Virus record (IMG/VR): IMGVR_UViG_3300031576_000123
Location: 1-42,673 of that record
Length of the DNA: 42,673 bases
Reading direction: 5' to 3' (one strand)
From: a virus
The number at the start of each line of letters is the position of its first letter. The first letter of the stretch is position 1. Below the pieces are notes generated by a model. That model did no database searches and was not told the DNA's origin. It saw only the letters and a program-made list of their open reading frames with translations. The position numbers were made by a program, and so were the translations under genes. Below, piece by piece: positions 9,379-15,679 of the stretch.

Positions 9379-9429
9379 ATCCCGTCGTCGATCCCTTGAC
9401 GTGGCGAATCCATTTTGTAGGATGAACCC

Positions 9430-9615
9430 ATGGCGACTACCTTCACGCTCGACGGCACCGAGGGCGCATTCGAGCGCACGGAACGCCGGGACTTGGCGGC
9501 GCAGGACGAGGTCGAAGTCCGCGTGAACGGCGTCCCCGTGATGATCGTCAAGGTTGCCGCTGGCGCCGCCGTCGACGCGGCGATCGTGGTGGGCGGAACA
9601 TCCCGCGAAGTCTAA
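9430..9615 (+). CDS. Small beta-rich protein of unknown function
   Basis: 61 residues from ATG 9430 with AGGA (9419-9422) seven bases upstream. The sequence is acidic, beta-rich and free of cysteine. It sits in the run of short tail-accessory genes. The 51-base gap before it contains TTGACG and TAGGAT 16 bases apart, but the second box doubles as the ribosome binding site, so I do not call a promoter. Confidence 0.6.
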   Translation: MATTFTLDGTEGAFERTERRDLAAQDEVEVRVNGVPVMIVKVAAGAAVDAAIVVGGTSREV

Positions 9616-9625
9616 GGAGAGCCTC

Positions 9626-9841
9626 ATGGTCCAAGAACCCGCGCTCGCCACGGTGCCCGTCCAGTTGACCTGGCCGGATCTTCACAACATCGAACTCGGG
9701 CTGACGGCCCTGGTCCGCGCGGGACTGGCCGATCTTCAGATGGTGTACCTCATGGCCGAGCTGGGCCGCAAGATCGCCGAGGCGAAGATCCAGGCCGAGA
9801 CCGCCCAGAATTCCGCCGCCGTGAAACCGCCCGCCGCCTGA
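9626..9841 (+). CDS. Small helical protein of unknown function
   Basis: 71 residues from ATG 9626, preceded by AAGGAGAGCCTC, a strong ribosome binding site. A central helix (DLHNIELGLTALVRAGLADL) and a second charged helix suggest a helical hairpin, with a Pro/Ala-rich tail. No recognised family; it belongs to the accessory cluster between tailspike and lysis genes. Confidence 0.65.
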   Translation: MVQEPALATVPVQLTWPDLHNIELGLTALVRAGLADLQMVYLMAELGRKIAEAKIQAETAQNSAAVKPPAA

Positions 9842-9857
9842 ATGGGCGTCGTCCCCA

Positions 9858-9870
9858 CCGTCTAACAATA
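9858..9870 (+). promoter_or_regulatory. Copy A of a recurrent CCGTCTAAyAA motif (candidate phage late control site)
   Basis: CCGTCTAACAATA followed by GGG. The same 13-base string occurs at 35980-35992, and a close variant (CCGTCTAATAAAC) at 30744-30756. All three lie just ahead of late-gene starts. The TAACAAT part resembles a -10 box, and GGCG lies nine bases upstream of the motif in copies A and C. It could be a late promoter for the phage sigma-like factor, but no experimentally defined consensus is available for comparison. Confidence 0.4.
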
Positions 9871-9878
9871 GGGACCCC

Positions 9879-9941
9879 ATGGACGATCCGATCGAAGTCG
9901 TCGAATTGCCGGACACCGAATCGGTGGAACTGGAGCCGTGA
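9879..9941 (+). CDS. Very small acidic ORF (20 residues)
   Basis: ATG 9879 opens a 20-residue acidic reading frame (seven Glu and three Asp) ending TGA 9939-9941, preceded by AGGGA. It fills the space between the repeated motif at 9858 and the next gene. It may be a leader peptide coupling translation to the gene at 9945, or it may not be translated. Evidence is weak because of its size. Confidence 0.3.
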   Translation: MDDPIEVVELPDTESVELEP

Positions 9942-9944
9942 AGA

Positions 9945-10298
9945 TTGGCGACCCGAAAGCCCATCGCGCGCACGGCCGATTTGCATATCGGCTCGAAACC
10001 GCTACGCAAGTTCAAGCTGACGCAGGACAATACGGCGGTCGACGTCACCGGCTACAAGATCAGGATCCATCTGCTCCTGACGGCCGACGACACGAGCCCG
10101 CTTCTGTCGCAGGACGCCGTGTTGGATGTCGTTCCGTCGACGGGGCTGTTCACCGTCCAGTTCCCCGAACTCACGGAGACGAACACGGGCGGGCGGGACA
10201 GCGGGCGGCTCTGGCGGTTTCTTGTGTGGGACGCCGCCGGAAACCCCGCCACGGAAAAACCCAGGTGGATCATGGAACGCGTCGTCGCGATCCGCTGA
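9945..10298 (+). CDS. Putative baseplate/fibre accessory domain protein
   Basis: 117 residues from TTG 9945, with GGAG (9932-9935) nine bases upstream; no ATG or GTG exists earlier in this frame. The pattern (LRKFKLTQDNTAVDVTGYKI, a loop, DVVPSTGLFTVQFPELTET, then WRFLVWDAAGNPATEKPRW) resembles the small beta-sandwich N-domains of phage baseplate upper / fibre-attachment proteins. It probably decorates or connects tail fibres. The start codon is less certain than the gene. Confidence 0.65.
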   Translation: MATRKPIARTADLHIGSKPLRKFKLTQDNTAVDVTGYKIRIHLLLTADDTSPLLSQDAVLDVVPSTGLFTVQFPELTETNTGGRDSGRLWRFLVWDAAGNPATEKPRWIMERVVAIR

Positions 10299-10313
10299 TC
10301 CCGTAGGAGACCC

Positions 10314-10688
10314 ATGGCCAACATCAAGGCGACGATCAAGGAAAACGGATACGGGGCCTTCCCGGCGGTCCGCAAGAAAACCGTGCTGGCCAACGCCGCC
10401 ATCTTCGACACGGGCGACCTCGAGATGGACAAGGGCGCGTCGGCCCTGCGCGTCTTTGTGAAGTCGTCGGTGGCCGCCAAGCTGTCCTTCAACTGCAAGA
10501 AGGCCGCGGACAATGACCCTGGCACGCTCAACGACGACGCCAACCTGAACGCCGGGGCGTGGTCGACGTTCACGCTGGCGGCGCGGTCCAATGATTCCGA
10601 CGGCGGGGACCTGCTGTACAACTTCAGCGTGGACCAGAACGCCGTCGTGACTCTGTTCGTGGACGAAATCCTGGCGGGGGAACTGTAG
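10314..10688 (+). CDS. Small beta-sandwich virion protein, probable
   Basis: 124 residues from ATG 10314, preceded by TAGGAGACCC. Alternating hydrophobic and polar residues, no membrane segment, and Asp/Asn-rich loops suggest a soluble beta-sandwich. It stands between the fibre-attachment-like gene and a fibre with a DPHPQF motif, so a virion or fibre accessory role is likely. No family recognised. Confidence 0.65.
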   Translation: MANIKATIKENGYGAFPAVRKKTVLANAAIFDTGDLEMDKGASALRVFVKSSVAAKLSFNCKKAADNDPGTLNDDANLNAGAWSTFTLAARSNDSDGGDLLYNFSVDQNAVVTLFVDEILAGEL

Positions 10689-10691
10689 CCC

Positions 10692-11555
10692 ATGTCCTTC
10701 GGTGGAGCCCAGGGCGGCGGCGGGACGGCGAAAAGGATTCGACTGTCCGACGGAATCGTCCTCGATATTGGCGCGGTCGCCAACGGGCAGGCCCTCGCGC
10801 GATCCGGTACGACCGTCGCCGGAACGGGGTTCGAAGCGGCCGGGGCGGCCGCCGCGGCCGTCGCGGCGCACGCGGCGGACGTCGACCCACATCCGCAGTT
10901 CAAGCTGAACTTTTTCCTCGGGGTGGACTACTTCATCCGTCGCGGCATGATGCCTACGACGAAGCTGATCGAGACGAGCGGAGCGTGGCCTGCCTTCGAC
11001 GCGAGCTACTCAACGGGTTCGACGATCACGTTCACGGATACCGTCGTGGCATTCGCCAACAGCGGCATTCAATCGAACGTCGTCGGCGGCTACAACTTCG
11101 CGGCGGCGCAGAAGAAAGTTCTCATCATCGTCGGCGGGGTGCAGGCGTATCTCGGCGTTCCGGTTCTGTGGACTTCCAACGTGGTCTACGCCGGGGCCGA
11201 TGGCGTGAACAGTTCCTATTGGTCGAGTTCGACCCGCAGAGATTCTAACCCGGCTCTGGTGAAGCGCGTGGCGGCAGTCGATACGGTTCTTGCGAGTGAC
11301 CTGACATTCGTCACGCCAACAGCTGGCGGGGCTTCCGGCAACAGCCCTTGTGCGACGGCGCTTCTGTTCGATAACGACAACAACCAAGTCATCCTGTTCA
11401 CCCGGTATACGGTGGGCGAGTGGGTCCAGACGCTTCGGTACACGGTTGGCCCGCTGGAATTCACGTCGATGCGTTCGGCCGGTGTCTGGAACATTTCCGG
11501 CGCGACCACCGGCCGCTTCTGGACGCCGCTTGGAATTTACGGGACGGCGGCATGA
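10692..11555 (+). CDS. Tail fibre protein with HAADVDPHPQF motif
   Basis: 287 residues from ATG 10692. A Gly/Ala-rich N-terminal segment leads to AAHAADVDPHPQF (about residues 58-72), a close match to the AH-x-A-x-DPHPQY motif common in tail fibre shafts. The C-terminal ~200 residues form a Ser/Thr/Gly-rich globular tip with little charge, as expected for a receptor-binding head. It ends with an ATGA overlap with the next gene. Adsorption function is inferred from the motif and setting. Confidence 0.75.
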   Translation: MSFGGAQGGGGTAKRIRLSDGIVLDIGAVANGQALARSGTTVAGTGFEAAGAAAAAVAAHAADVDPHPQFKLNFFLGVDYFIRRGMMPTTKLIETSGAWPAFDASYSTGSTITFTDTVVAFANSGIQSNVVGGYNFAAAQKKVLIIVGGVQAYLGVPVLWTSNVVYAGADGVNSSYWSSSTRRDSNPALVKRVAAVDTVLASDLTFVTPTAGGASGNSPCATALLFDNDNNQVILFTRYTVGEWVQTLRYTVGPLEFTSMRSAGVWNISGATTGRFWTPLGIYGTAA

Positions 11556-11731
11556 ACACAGCGACAGTTGCTCTAGTCGACTACACCGATCCGGAGATCG
11601 GAGTTATTAAGCGTCCCGACACATCTGGAATCGTCGTTCCCGTAGGGCAGGTCGTCGTCTACTTCTGCGTCTGCGGCTACAACCCCGACGGCACCGTCGA
11701 AATTCAGTACGCCGTCGGGAAGGCCCCGTAA
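11552..11731 (+). CDS. Small fibre-cluster protein of unknown function
   Basis: 59 residues from ATG 11552, overlapping the fibre gene stop (ATGA) and sharing one base with the next start (TAATG), so it is translationally coupled on both sides. Beta-rich with a CVCGYNPDG turn. No recognised family; possibly a fibre-tip subunit or chaperone. Confidence 0.6.
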   Translation: MNTATVALVDYTDPEIGVIKRPDTSGIVVPVGQVVVYFCVCGYNPDGTVEIQYAVGKAP

Positions 11732-12054
11732 TGGCCGACACCACGCGCCTCATCCGCATCGCCGCCGGGATCGTCACGCCGATCGTGAGCGAACTCGGGA
11801 AATTGTCCGCCCCGATCATCGAAGGGCAGATACGGCAGGAGATCGCCCTCGCCCGCATCGAGACGGAGGTGAAGGCCGTTCCGGCGATGCAGACCAAGAT
11901 CGAAGCGGTGGATGCGCGAAGCGCCGAGACCAAGCACGATCTCCGCGCGCATTTCGTCGCGCACGACAAGGCGGATAAGTGGACGTTGGCCCTCTGGGGT
12001 CTCGTCGCCGCCATCATTGCCGGAATAATCGTGTATTGGGTCACCCACAAGTAG
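11731..12054 (+). CDS. XhlA-like tail-anchored membrane protein (lysis-associated)
   Basis: 107 residues from ATG 11731. The first ~80 residues are amphipathic helix or coiled coil (IRQEIALARIETEVKAV, then KTKIEAVDARSAETKHDL-like heptads), followed by a single C-terminal membrane span (ALWGLVAAIIAGIIVYWV) and a short THK tail. This layout matches haemolysin XhlA-type proteins that accompany holins. It opens a run of membrane proteins (12065, 12448), supporting a lysis cassette. It could alternatively be a holin regulator or membrane-anchored structural protein. Confidence 0.6.
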   Translation: MADTTRLIRIAAGIVTPIVSELGKLSAPIIEGQIRQEIALARIETEVKAVPAMQTKIEAVDARSAETKHDLRAHFVAHDKADKWTLALWGLVAAIIAGIIVYWVTHK

Positions 12055-12064
12055 GAGGTCGAGC

Positions 12065-12436
12065 ACGAAGCATTTCCTCGTCATCGCCGCGGTTCTCGCC
12101 GTTTCAGCCGGTTGCCTCGGCGGCGACATCGGGATCTCGAAGGCGCAGGGCCGCGCGGAGGTCTGGAGCGACGTCGCCGACTACGTCGAGAAGGAGATCG
12201 AGCCGCTCCCCGAATTCGTCGCGACGCCGGAGCCCGTCAAGGAGCGGATCGTCAACCTCAAGGACGTCGCCAAGACGAACGCGGGTGCGGAGAAACGCGA
12301 GGCGTTCCTCGGCGTCGCGGGGCAGGCGGCAAACGCGCTGTCGGTCATCCCCCACCCCTACGCGAAGGCCGCCGGAAATGGAATCAAGCTCTTGATCGCG
12401 ATCATCGGTCTATTCGCGTCCAAGCGACGCCTTTGA
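12065..12436 (+). CDS. Candidate unimolecular spanin lipoprotein with ACG start codon
   Basis: 123 residues if read from ACG 12065, which lies six bases after a perfect GGAGG (12054-12058). No ATG, GTG or TTG is present in this frame before residue ~110. The product begins with Lys-His, then a hydrophobic signal (FLVIAAVLAVSAG) and Cys17, a lipobox-like SAGC with Ser at -3. A charged ~85-residue periplasmic middle follows, then a C-terminal hydrophobic segment (IKLLIAIIGLFAS) and basic KRRL. An N-terminal lipid anchor plus a C-terminal membrane span in about 120-130 residues is the architecture of phage T1 gp11, a one-piece spanin that fuses inner and outer membranes. The role is inferred from topology and its place among lysis genes. 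Confidence 0.65.
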   Translation, partial: TKHFLVIAAVLAVSAGCLGGDIGISKAQGRAEVWSDVADYVEKEIEPLPEFVATPEPVKERIVNLKDVAKTNAGAEKREAFLGVAGQAANALSVIPHPYAKAAGNGIKLLIAIIGLFASKRRL

Positions 12437-12447
12437 AGGAGATCCTC

Positions 12448-12927
12448 ATGAAGTACGTTCTTGCCCTCTCGTTTCCGATCGCCCTCCTGGCGATGGCCGC
12501 GCAAGATCCCGCGCCGGTTCCGGTCGCTCCAGTGCCCGCAGTCGCTGCGCCCGCCGCGCCGGAGCCGTCGCCCTTCCTCGGGATCGACGACGCCCAATGG
12601 AAGACGCTCGGAAACTACGCGCTGATCGCCGCGATCACAGCCGCTGCCGTGGAGTTCCTCAAGAAGGTCATCAAGCGAGGGCCGATCGACGGCCACGAAC
12701 GCTTCTTCGCGATCGTCATCGCCCCGGTCGTCGGCGCCGCCCTGAAGGGAACGGCGATGGCCCACGCGGCCGACCCCTGGGGGGCGCACCTGATCGCCTC
12801 GGTCATTACGGGTGCGGTCGTCGCCGGGCTCGTCCACGACGGCGCCCTCGGGCCGATCGTCAAGTTCGTCACCGGCGTCCTCGCCAAGGGCGACACCGCC
12901 CCCGCGCCCGGCGTCCCGCCGGAGTAA
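12448..12927 (+). CDS. Putative holin-like multi-span membrane protein
   Basis: 159 residues from ATG 12448, eleven bases after the spanin stop, with AAGGAG upstream. It has an N-terminal signal-like segment (YVLALSFPIALLAMAA), a Pro/Ala-rich linker (residues 20-42) and three hydrophobic stretches (about 57-76, 85-105 and 114-146) separated by Lys-rich loops. This fits a holin or similar phage membrane protein. The Pro/Ala linker after a cleavable-looking signal is unusual for holins, so another membrane role cannot be excluded. Confidence 0.6.
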   Translation: MKYVLALSFPIALLAMAAQDPAPVPVAPVPAVAAPAAPEPSPFLGIDDAQWKTLGNYALIAAITAAAVEFLKKVIKRGPIDGHERFFAIVIAPVVGAALKGTAMAHAADPWGAHLIASVITGAVVAGLVHDGALGPIVKFVTGVLAKGDTAPAPGVPPE

Positions 12928-12948
12928 AACGCGCGAGATCCTCCTTTG

Positions 12949-12982
12949 CCCCGGCCGATGTTCTCCAGAGCGTCGGCCGGGG
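12949..12982. other. Long intergenic hairpin after the lysis genes
   Basis: CCCCGGCCGA (12949-12958) pairs perfectly with TCGGCCGGGG (12973-12982), and the inner bases continue pairing (with two G-U pairs) to a four-base UCCA loop, about 15 bp in all. No T-tract follows on either strand, so it is not a standard intrinsic terminator, but it lies between the end of the rightward late genes and the convergent methyltransferase. Its 3' arm also contains the GGGGA that would be the ribosome binding site of the gene at 12995, so it may limit that gene's translation. Confidence 0.6.
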
Positions 12983-12994
12983 ACCCTTGCCGCC

Positions 12995-13231
12995 GTGACG
13001 GCCTACCCAAGAAGCGACGCGCCGAAGCCCGGGTCCTGGGCGCCGTATCCGCTCGCCGACGGCCGGACGACGGCGCTCTTCCGATGCCCGACGTGCGGCG
13101 AGCCGTTCGATTTCTTCGAGTACGAGATCGGATCGGACGGCTCGATCCTTGCGCCGGTCTTCTGCCCCTACCCGCGTTGCGGCTGGAAGGGTAACGTCAA
13201 GCTGGCGGACTGGCCGACGCCGGGCCATTGA
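12995..13231 (+). CDS. Small zinc-ribbon protein
   Basis: 78 residues from GTG 12995. Two knuckles, CPTCG (about residues 31-35) and CPYPRCG (about 57-63), make a four-cysteine zinc ribbon of the kind used in transcription or nucleic-acid-binding proteins. Its last 35 bases overlap the 3' end of the convergent methyltransferase. Function unknown; the start is uncertain because the nearby GGGGA is buried in the hairpin at 12949-12982. Confidence 0.6.
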   Translation: MTAYPRSDAPKPGSWAPYPLADGRTTALFRCPTCGEPFDFFEYEIGSDGSILAPVFCPYPRCGWKGNVKLADWPTPGH

Positions 13232-14594
13232 AGAGCGGGGCGTCGGCGAGAATCCTCGCCCGGGCAAGCCGGACGTAGTCGGGCTTCAGCTCGATCCCGA
13301 TGAACGATCGGCCGAGCCGAAGGGCGACGACGGCCGTGGTCCCGCTCCCGCAGAACGGATCGAGAACGACCGGCGGGTGGGCGATACCCAAGGAGCCCGC
13401 GCCGCATCGACAGGTAGGCCGCCAACGCTTCGTGACGTAGTCGGCCGTAATTCTCTGTTTGTTGCCCGACTTCTTCTCGCCGCCGAAGGGATCGGTCTTT
13501 CGCTGATACCACTCTTCGGGCGCGGCGGCCAGGGCTTCGGCGTACTCCGGCGTTGCTTCGACGACACGCTCAAACGGCGCGGCGCAGTTCGCGCAGACGC
13601 CCGCCTCGCTCGTTCCCGCCTTGATGCACCGCTCGACCAGAGCGCGCGGGAACGTGGCGAAGTGCGACAGCCAGGAGTCCGATCGGCCGCACCGGCAGAA
13701 GCGCCGGACCTTCGGCCCGTCGTCCGTCGACTCCGTCATCTCGCGCAGGGTCCGCTTGGCGGCGCCGTCATAGAGCACGCCGCAGGCCGTACAGAACTCG
13801 GCGTCGAAGGCGACCGTTGGGACGGTCCAGACGCTCCGAAGATTCCGGCCGGTGCCTTCGTCCGTCCAGGGGAAGGCCCATCCCTTATGATCGTTCACCC
13901 GCGTCGGATCTTCGATCTTACGCGCCCTGTTCCCGCTGGAATAATTCTCGGTCTTGCTGTCATGACTGCCCGATCCCATGTCCCAATCGCTCGGCGTGGG
14001 CAGATCGTCCTCGGCCCGGCCGCACGGTTCGCGGACGGCGTGCTGGTCATAGAAGTAGCGATCTGACTTGGACAGGATGAAGACGTACTCGTGAGACTTC
14101 GTCGGCCGGTCGCGCACGCTTTCGGGCATGGGGTTGGGTTTGTGCCAAATACAGTCGGCCCGAAGGAACCACCCGTCGGCCTGGAGCGCCAGCGCCAGGC
14201 GCCACGGCTGGCCGACGAGATCCTTGGGCTTGAGACGCTTCGTCATCAAGCCGTGGCCCGTCTTCAGTTTTGGCTCGCCCCTCATCATGCGGTGCCCGGC
14301 GAACGTCGACGCGGTTCCCCGATTGCCGTTGTAGGCGTTGTAGCAGTCGCCCATGTTGAGCCACAGCGTCCCGTCCTTGCGGAGCACGCGCCGGAGTTCG
14401 CGGAAGATGCGCACCATCCGCTTGAGGTAGGCGTTGAAGTTGCGCTCGAGGCCGAGCTGGCCCGTCGCGCCGTAGTCTCGGAGCCCCCAGTAGGGCGGGC
14501 TCGTCGCGATGCAATGCACGGAGGTCGACGGCATCGTGCGGGCGACTTTCAGGACGTCGCCCTCGTGGATCGTCCAGACGGGGTTAGCGTCCAT
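13197..14594 (-). CDS. DNA methyltransferase (N4-cytosine/N6-adenine type, beta order)
   Basis: 465 residues, read leftward from ATG 14594. Motif IV is TSPPYW (catalytic SPPY at 32-35) and motif I is DPFCGSGTT (412-419), the beta-class order of amino-methyltransferases using S-adenosylmethionine. Between them are cysteine pairs (CTAC, CRCG, CANC, CRCG) forming a zinc-binding insert seen in many phage methyltransferases. No cognate restriction enzyme is nearby, so the likely job is to protect phage DNA or alter its regulation. It is the last gene of the only leftward cluster, and its 3' end overlaps the convergent zinc-ribbon gene. Confidence 0.9.
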   Translation of the reverse strand: MDANPVWTIHEGDVLKVARTMPSTSVHCIATSPPYWGLRDYGATGQLGLERNFNAYLKRMVRIFRELRRVLRKDGTLWLNMGDCYNAYNGNRGTASTFAGHRMMRGEPKLKTGHGLMTKRLKPKDLVGQPWRLALALQADGWFLRADCIWHKPNPMPESVRDRPTKSHEYVFILSKSDRYFYDQHAVREPCGRAEDDLPTPSDWDMGSGSHDSKTENYSSGNRARKIEDPTRVNDHKGWAFPWTDEGTGRNLRSVWTVPTVAFDAEFCTACGVLYDGAAKRTLREMTESTDDGPKVRRFCRCGRSDSWLSHFATFPRALVERCIKAGTSEAGVCANCAAPFERVVEATPEYAEALAAAPEEWYQRKTDPFGGEKKSGNKQRITADYVTKRWRPTCRCGAGSLGIAHPPVVLDPFCGSGTTAVVALRLGRSFIGIELKPDYVRLARARILADAPLFNGPASASPPA

Positions 14595-14634
14595 AGGTTC
14601 GGGCGTCCGTCATATAGAGGATGGCGCCGCAGTC

Positions 14635-14712
14635 TCACCGCTTCCCCGACCCGGCGATCGACCACGAGAAGCCATAGACGGTCCGATCGCAGAATGGGCA
14701 CTCGGCGCCCAT
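14635..14712 (-). CDS. Possible 25-residue CPFC peptide gene
   Basis: Leftward ORF from ATG 14712 to TGA at 14635, beginning with Met-Gly-Ala-Glu then CPFCD. A GTG 15 bases further upstream in frame would add five residues. It fills the gap between the regulator-like gene (14750-14926) and the methyltransferase, so a polycistronic mRNA would carry it. A competing frame (GTG overlapping the upstream TGA) also exists, so coding is uncertain. Confidence 0.3.
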   Translation of the reverse strand: MGAECPFCDRTVYGFSWSIAGSGKR

Positions 14713-14749
14713 TTCACCGGCCGACACTCTTTCGGATGTCCGGTCGCTT

Positions 14750-14926
14750 TCACGGCAACCGCGACCGCATGATATGGGAGACGCTGAAGCCGGTGCGCCG
14801 GACCTTGGCCCGGAGCCGCGCGAGTTCGTCGTCGCTGACGGCGAAGCAGACGATGTTGCGCCGCTGCCGGGTAGGCGGGACTTTGGGGCGCCCGCCCTGC
14901 CGCTTGATTTTTGGCATGGGCGGCAT
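14750..14926 (-). CDS. Small basic DNA-binding protein, possibly ribbon-helix-helix
   Basis: 58 residues from ATG 14926 (ATG 14917 is equally possible; ATG 14971 lies upstream of the predicted leftward -10 box, so I did not use it). A basic, glycine-containing N-terminus (PKIKRQGGRPKVPPTRQRR) precedes a strand (NIVCFAVSDDE), a helix (LARLRAKVRRTG), and a short FSVSHIMRS helix. This matches the beta-alpha-alpha pattern of ribbon-helix-helix or MobC-like proteins. It is transcribed away from the early promoter at 14981 and could bind the repeated GTCTCAG sites there. That role is inference. Confidence 0.55.
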   Translation of the reverse strand: MPPMPKIKRQGGRPKVPPTRQRRNIVCFAVSDDELARLRAKVRRTGFSVSHIMRSRLP

Positions 14927-14956
14927 TGTACCGAGCGACGGCGGGACCGCAACTAT

Positions 14957-14962
14957 TTTATA
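14957..14962 (-). promoter_or_regulatory. Possible leftward -10 box for the regulator-methyltransferase unit
   Basis: Read leftward, 14962-14957 is TATAAA inside an unusually AT-rich patch (14951-14980) of this GC-rich genome. The hexamer 17 bases upstream (GTCAAT) is a poor -35, so an activator or weak promoter is implied. A start near 14950 would place ATG 14926 and 14917 downstream, in agreement with the chosen gene start. Confidence 0.35.
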
Positions 14963-14980
14963 GATTTTCATAAGAAAACA

Positions 14981-15009
14981 TTGACTCGATCGGTCTCAGG
15001 GCCTATACT
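14981..15009 (+). promoter_or_regulatory. Near-consensus sigma70 promoter for the early region (P1)
   Basis: TTGACT (14981-14986) and TATACT (15004-15009) are separated by exactly 17 bases, five of six consensus bases each. Transcription would begin about 15016-15017, the first base of a long inverted repeat. It faces the early genes from 15133 on and is back-to-back with the leftward regulator gene, forming a divergent control region. It is the best host-type promoter I see in the window. Confidence 0.8.
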
Positions 15010-15078
15010 CTGGTCATGCTGAGACACGCGAAACCTTGCCCGCCCGCCCCGACGCCGTTGCCTCTGCGCGTGTCTCAG
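14993..15078. promoter_or_regulatory. Three GTCTCAG/CTGAGAC elements around promoter P1 (candidate operators)
   Basis: GTCTCAG lies in the promoter spacer (14993-14999), its complement CTGAGAC just after the start point (15019-15025), and GTCTCAG again at 15072-15078. The first pair forms an inverted repeat centred on the -10 box. The second and third are part of the 14-bp inverted repeat of the leader. Placement across a promoter suggests repressor half-sites, possibly for the adjacent basic protein; alternatively copies two and three are constrained only by RNA pairing. Confidence 0.45.
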
Positions 15079-15107
15079 CAACTCGCCGTCGGCGCGGCGT
15101 CGGGCGG
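15017..15107 (+). ncRNA. Structured 5' leader with pseudoknot-like pairing (P1 leader)
   Basis: TGCTGAGACACGCG (15017-15030) is a perfect 14-bp inverted repeat of 15067-15080. The 36-base loop contains a C-rich segment (15044-15056) that can pair with 15096-15107 over 12 bp with one bulged C, giving an H-type pseudoknot topology. The first stem starts at the predicted transcription start, seven bases after the -10 box. The first gene's ribosome binding site (GGAGGA, 15123-15128) follows 15 bases later. It could be a regulatory leader, a stabilising 5' cap structure or a separate small RNA. Pairing is seen in sequence; function is unknown. Confidence 0.6.
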
Positions 15108-15132
15108 AAGCGGGGTCTTCGTGGAGGATTCG

Positions 15133-15315
15133 ATGCAGTTTCAGAAATTGGCCGTGCGGCCGAGACGCGACACGGTCGATGAGATCCGGGTCTACGTTGA
15201 CGCGCCCCGCGATTACCATCGCGCCACAATCGCCGATGTGAACACGCCCGACGGCGACTGCCGGGCGCGCGTCCTGGTCGCCAAACTCCGGAAGCTGGAG
15301 GCGGCCCATGTCTAG
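15133..15315 (+). CDS. First early gene; small protein of unknown function
   Basis: 60 residues from ATG 15133, with GGAGGA (15123-15128) upstream. An ATG at 15016, at the predicted transcription start, is in the same frame and would add 39 low-complexity residues read through the leader structure, so a leaderless second start is conceivable. The short form is a basic alpha/beta protein (strands around EIRVYVDAP and CRARVLVAKL). It overlaps the next gene by eight bases. Confidence 0.65.
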   Translation: MQFQKLAVRPRRDTVDEIRVYVDAPRDYHRATIADVNTPDGDCRARVLVAKLRKLEAAHV

Positions 15316-15679
15316 CCGCGAAATCACCACAACGGAAGGGAAGAAGTGCGCCGGGCGCTGCGATGAGGACATCATCCCCTCCGGAGCGAAGGCGACCGTC
15401 GACGACGATGGGTGGATCTACCACCCGGATTGCTACAGGGAACTCCAGCGCCAGGACGAGGAAGAGAGGCGCGCGGCGCAGGAGCCATCCGTCCAACTCG
15501 AAACGCTCGCCGTCTACCCAAGCGGATCGAAACCCGGCGTGACCTACAGCGTTACTCGTCAAGGCGTCGAACTCTCGTGCGACTGCCCCGGCTTCGTCAA
15601 CCGGAAGAAGTGCCGTCACGTCGACGAGATCCGCCGGACTCTCGACGCGGCACAACCCAAGGAGACGCCCGATGCGTGA
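15308..15679 (+). CDS. SWIM zinc-finger protein
   Basis: 123 residues from ATG 15308. An N-terminal treble-clef-like set (Cys14, Cys18, His39, Cys42) is followed by a Glu/Arg-rich helix (45-60) and a SWIM-type finger, CDC-x8-C-x-H (Cys91, Cys93, Cys102, His104). SWIM fingers bind nucleic acid or proteins. Being the second early gene, it may modify host functions or act with the recombination genes downstream. It overlaps its neighbours by eight bases on each side. Confidence 0.75.
   Translation: MSSREITTTEGKKCAGRCDEDIIPSGAKATVDDDGWIYHPDCYRELQRQDEEERRAAQEPSVQLETLAVYPSGSKPGVTYSVTRQGVELSCDCPGFVNRKKCRHVDEIRRTLDAAQPKETPDA

Noticed and set aside
9396-9423. Promoter TTGACG-16-TAGGAT before the gene at 9430
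   Set aside because: The -10 box is weak, coincides with the ribosome binding site, and transcription would start at the ATG itself.
14509-14772. Rightward 87-codon open frame in the methyltransferase-regulator gap
   Set aside because: It lies antisense to the methyltransferase start and has no ribosome binding site or conserved-looking features.
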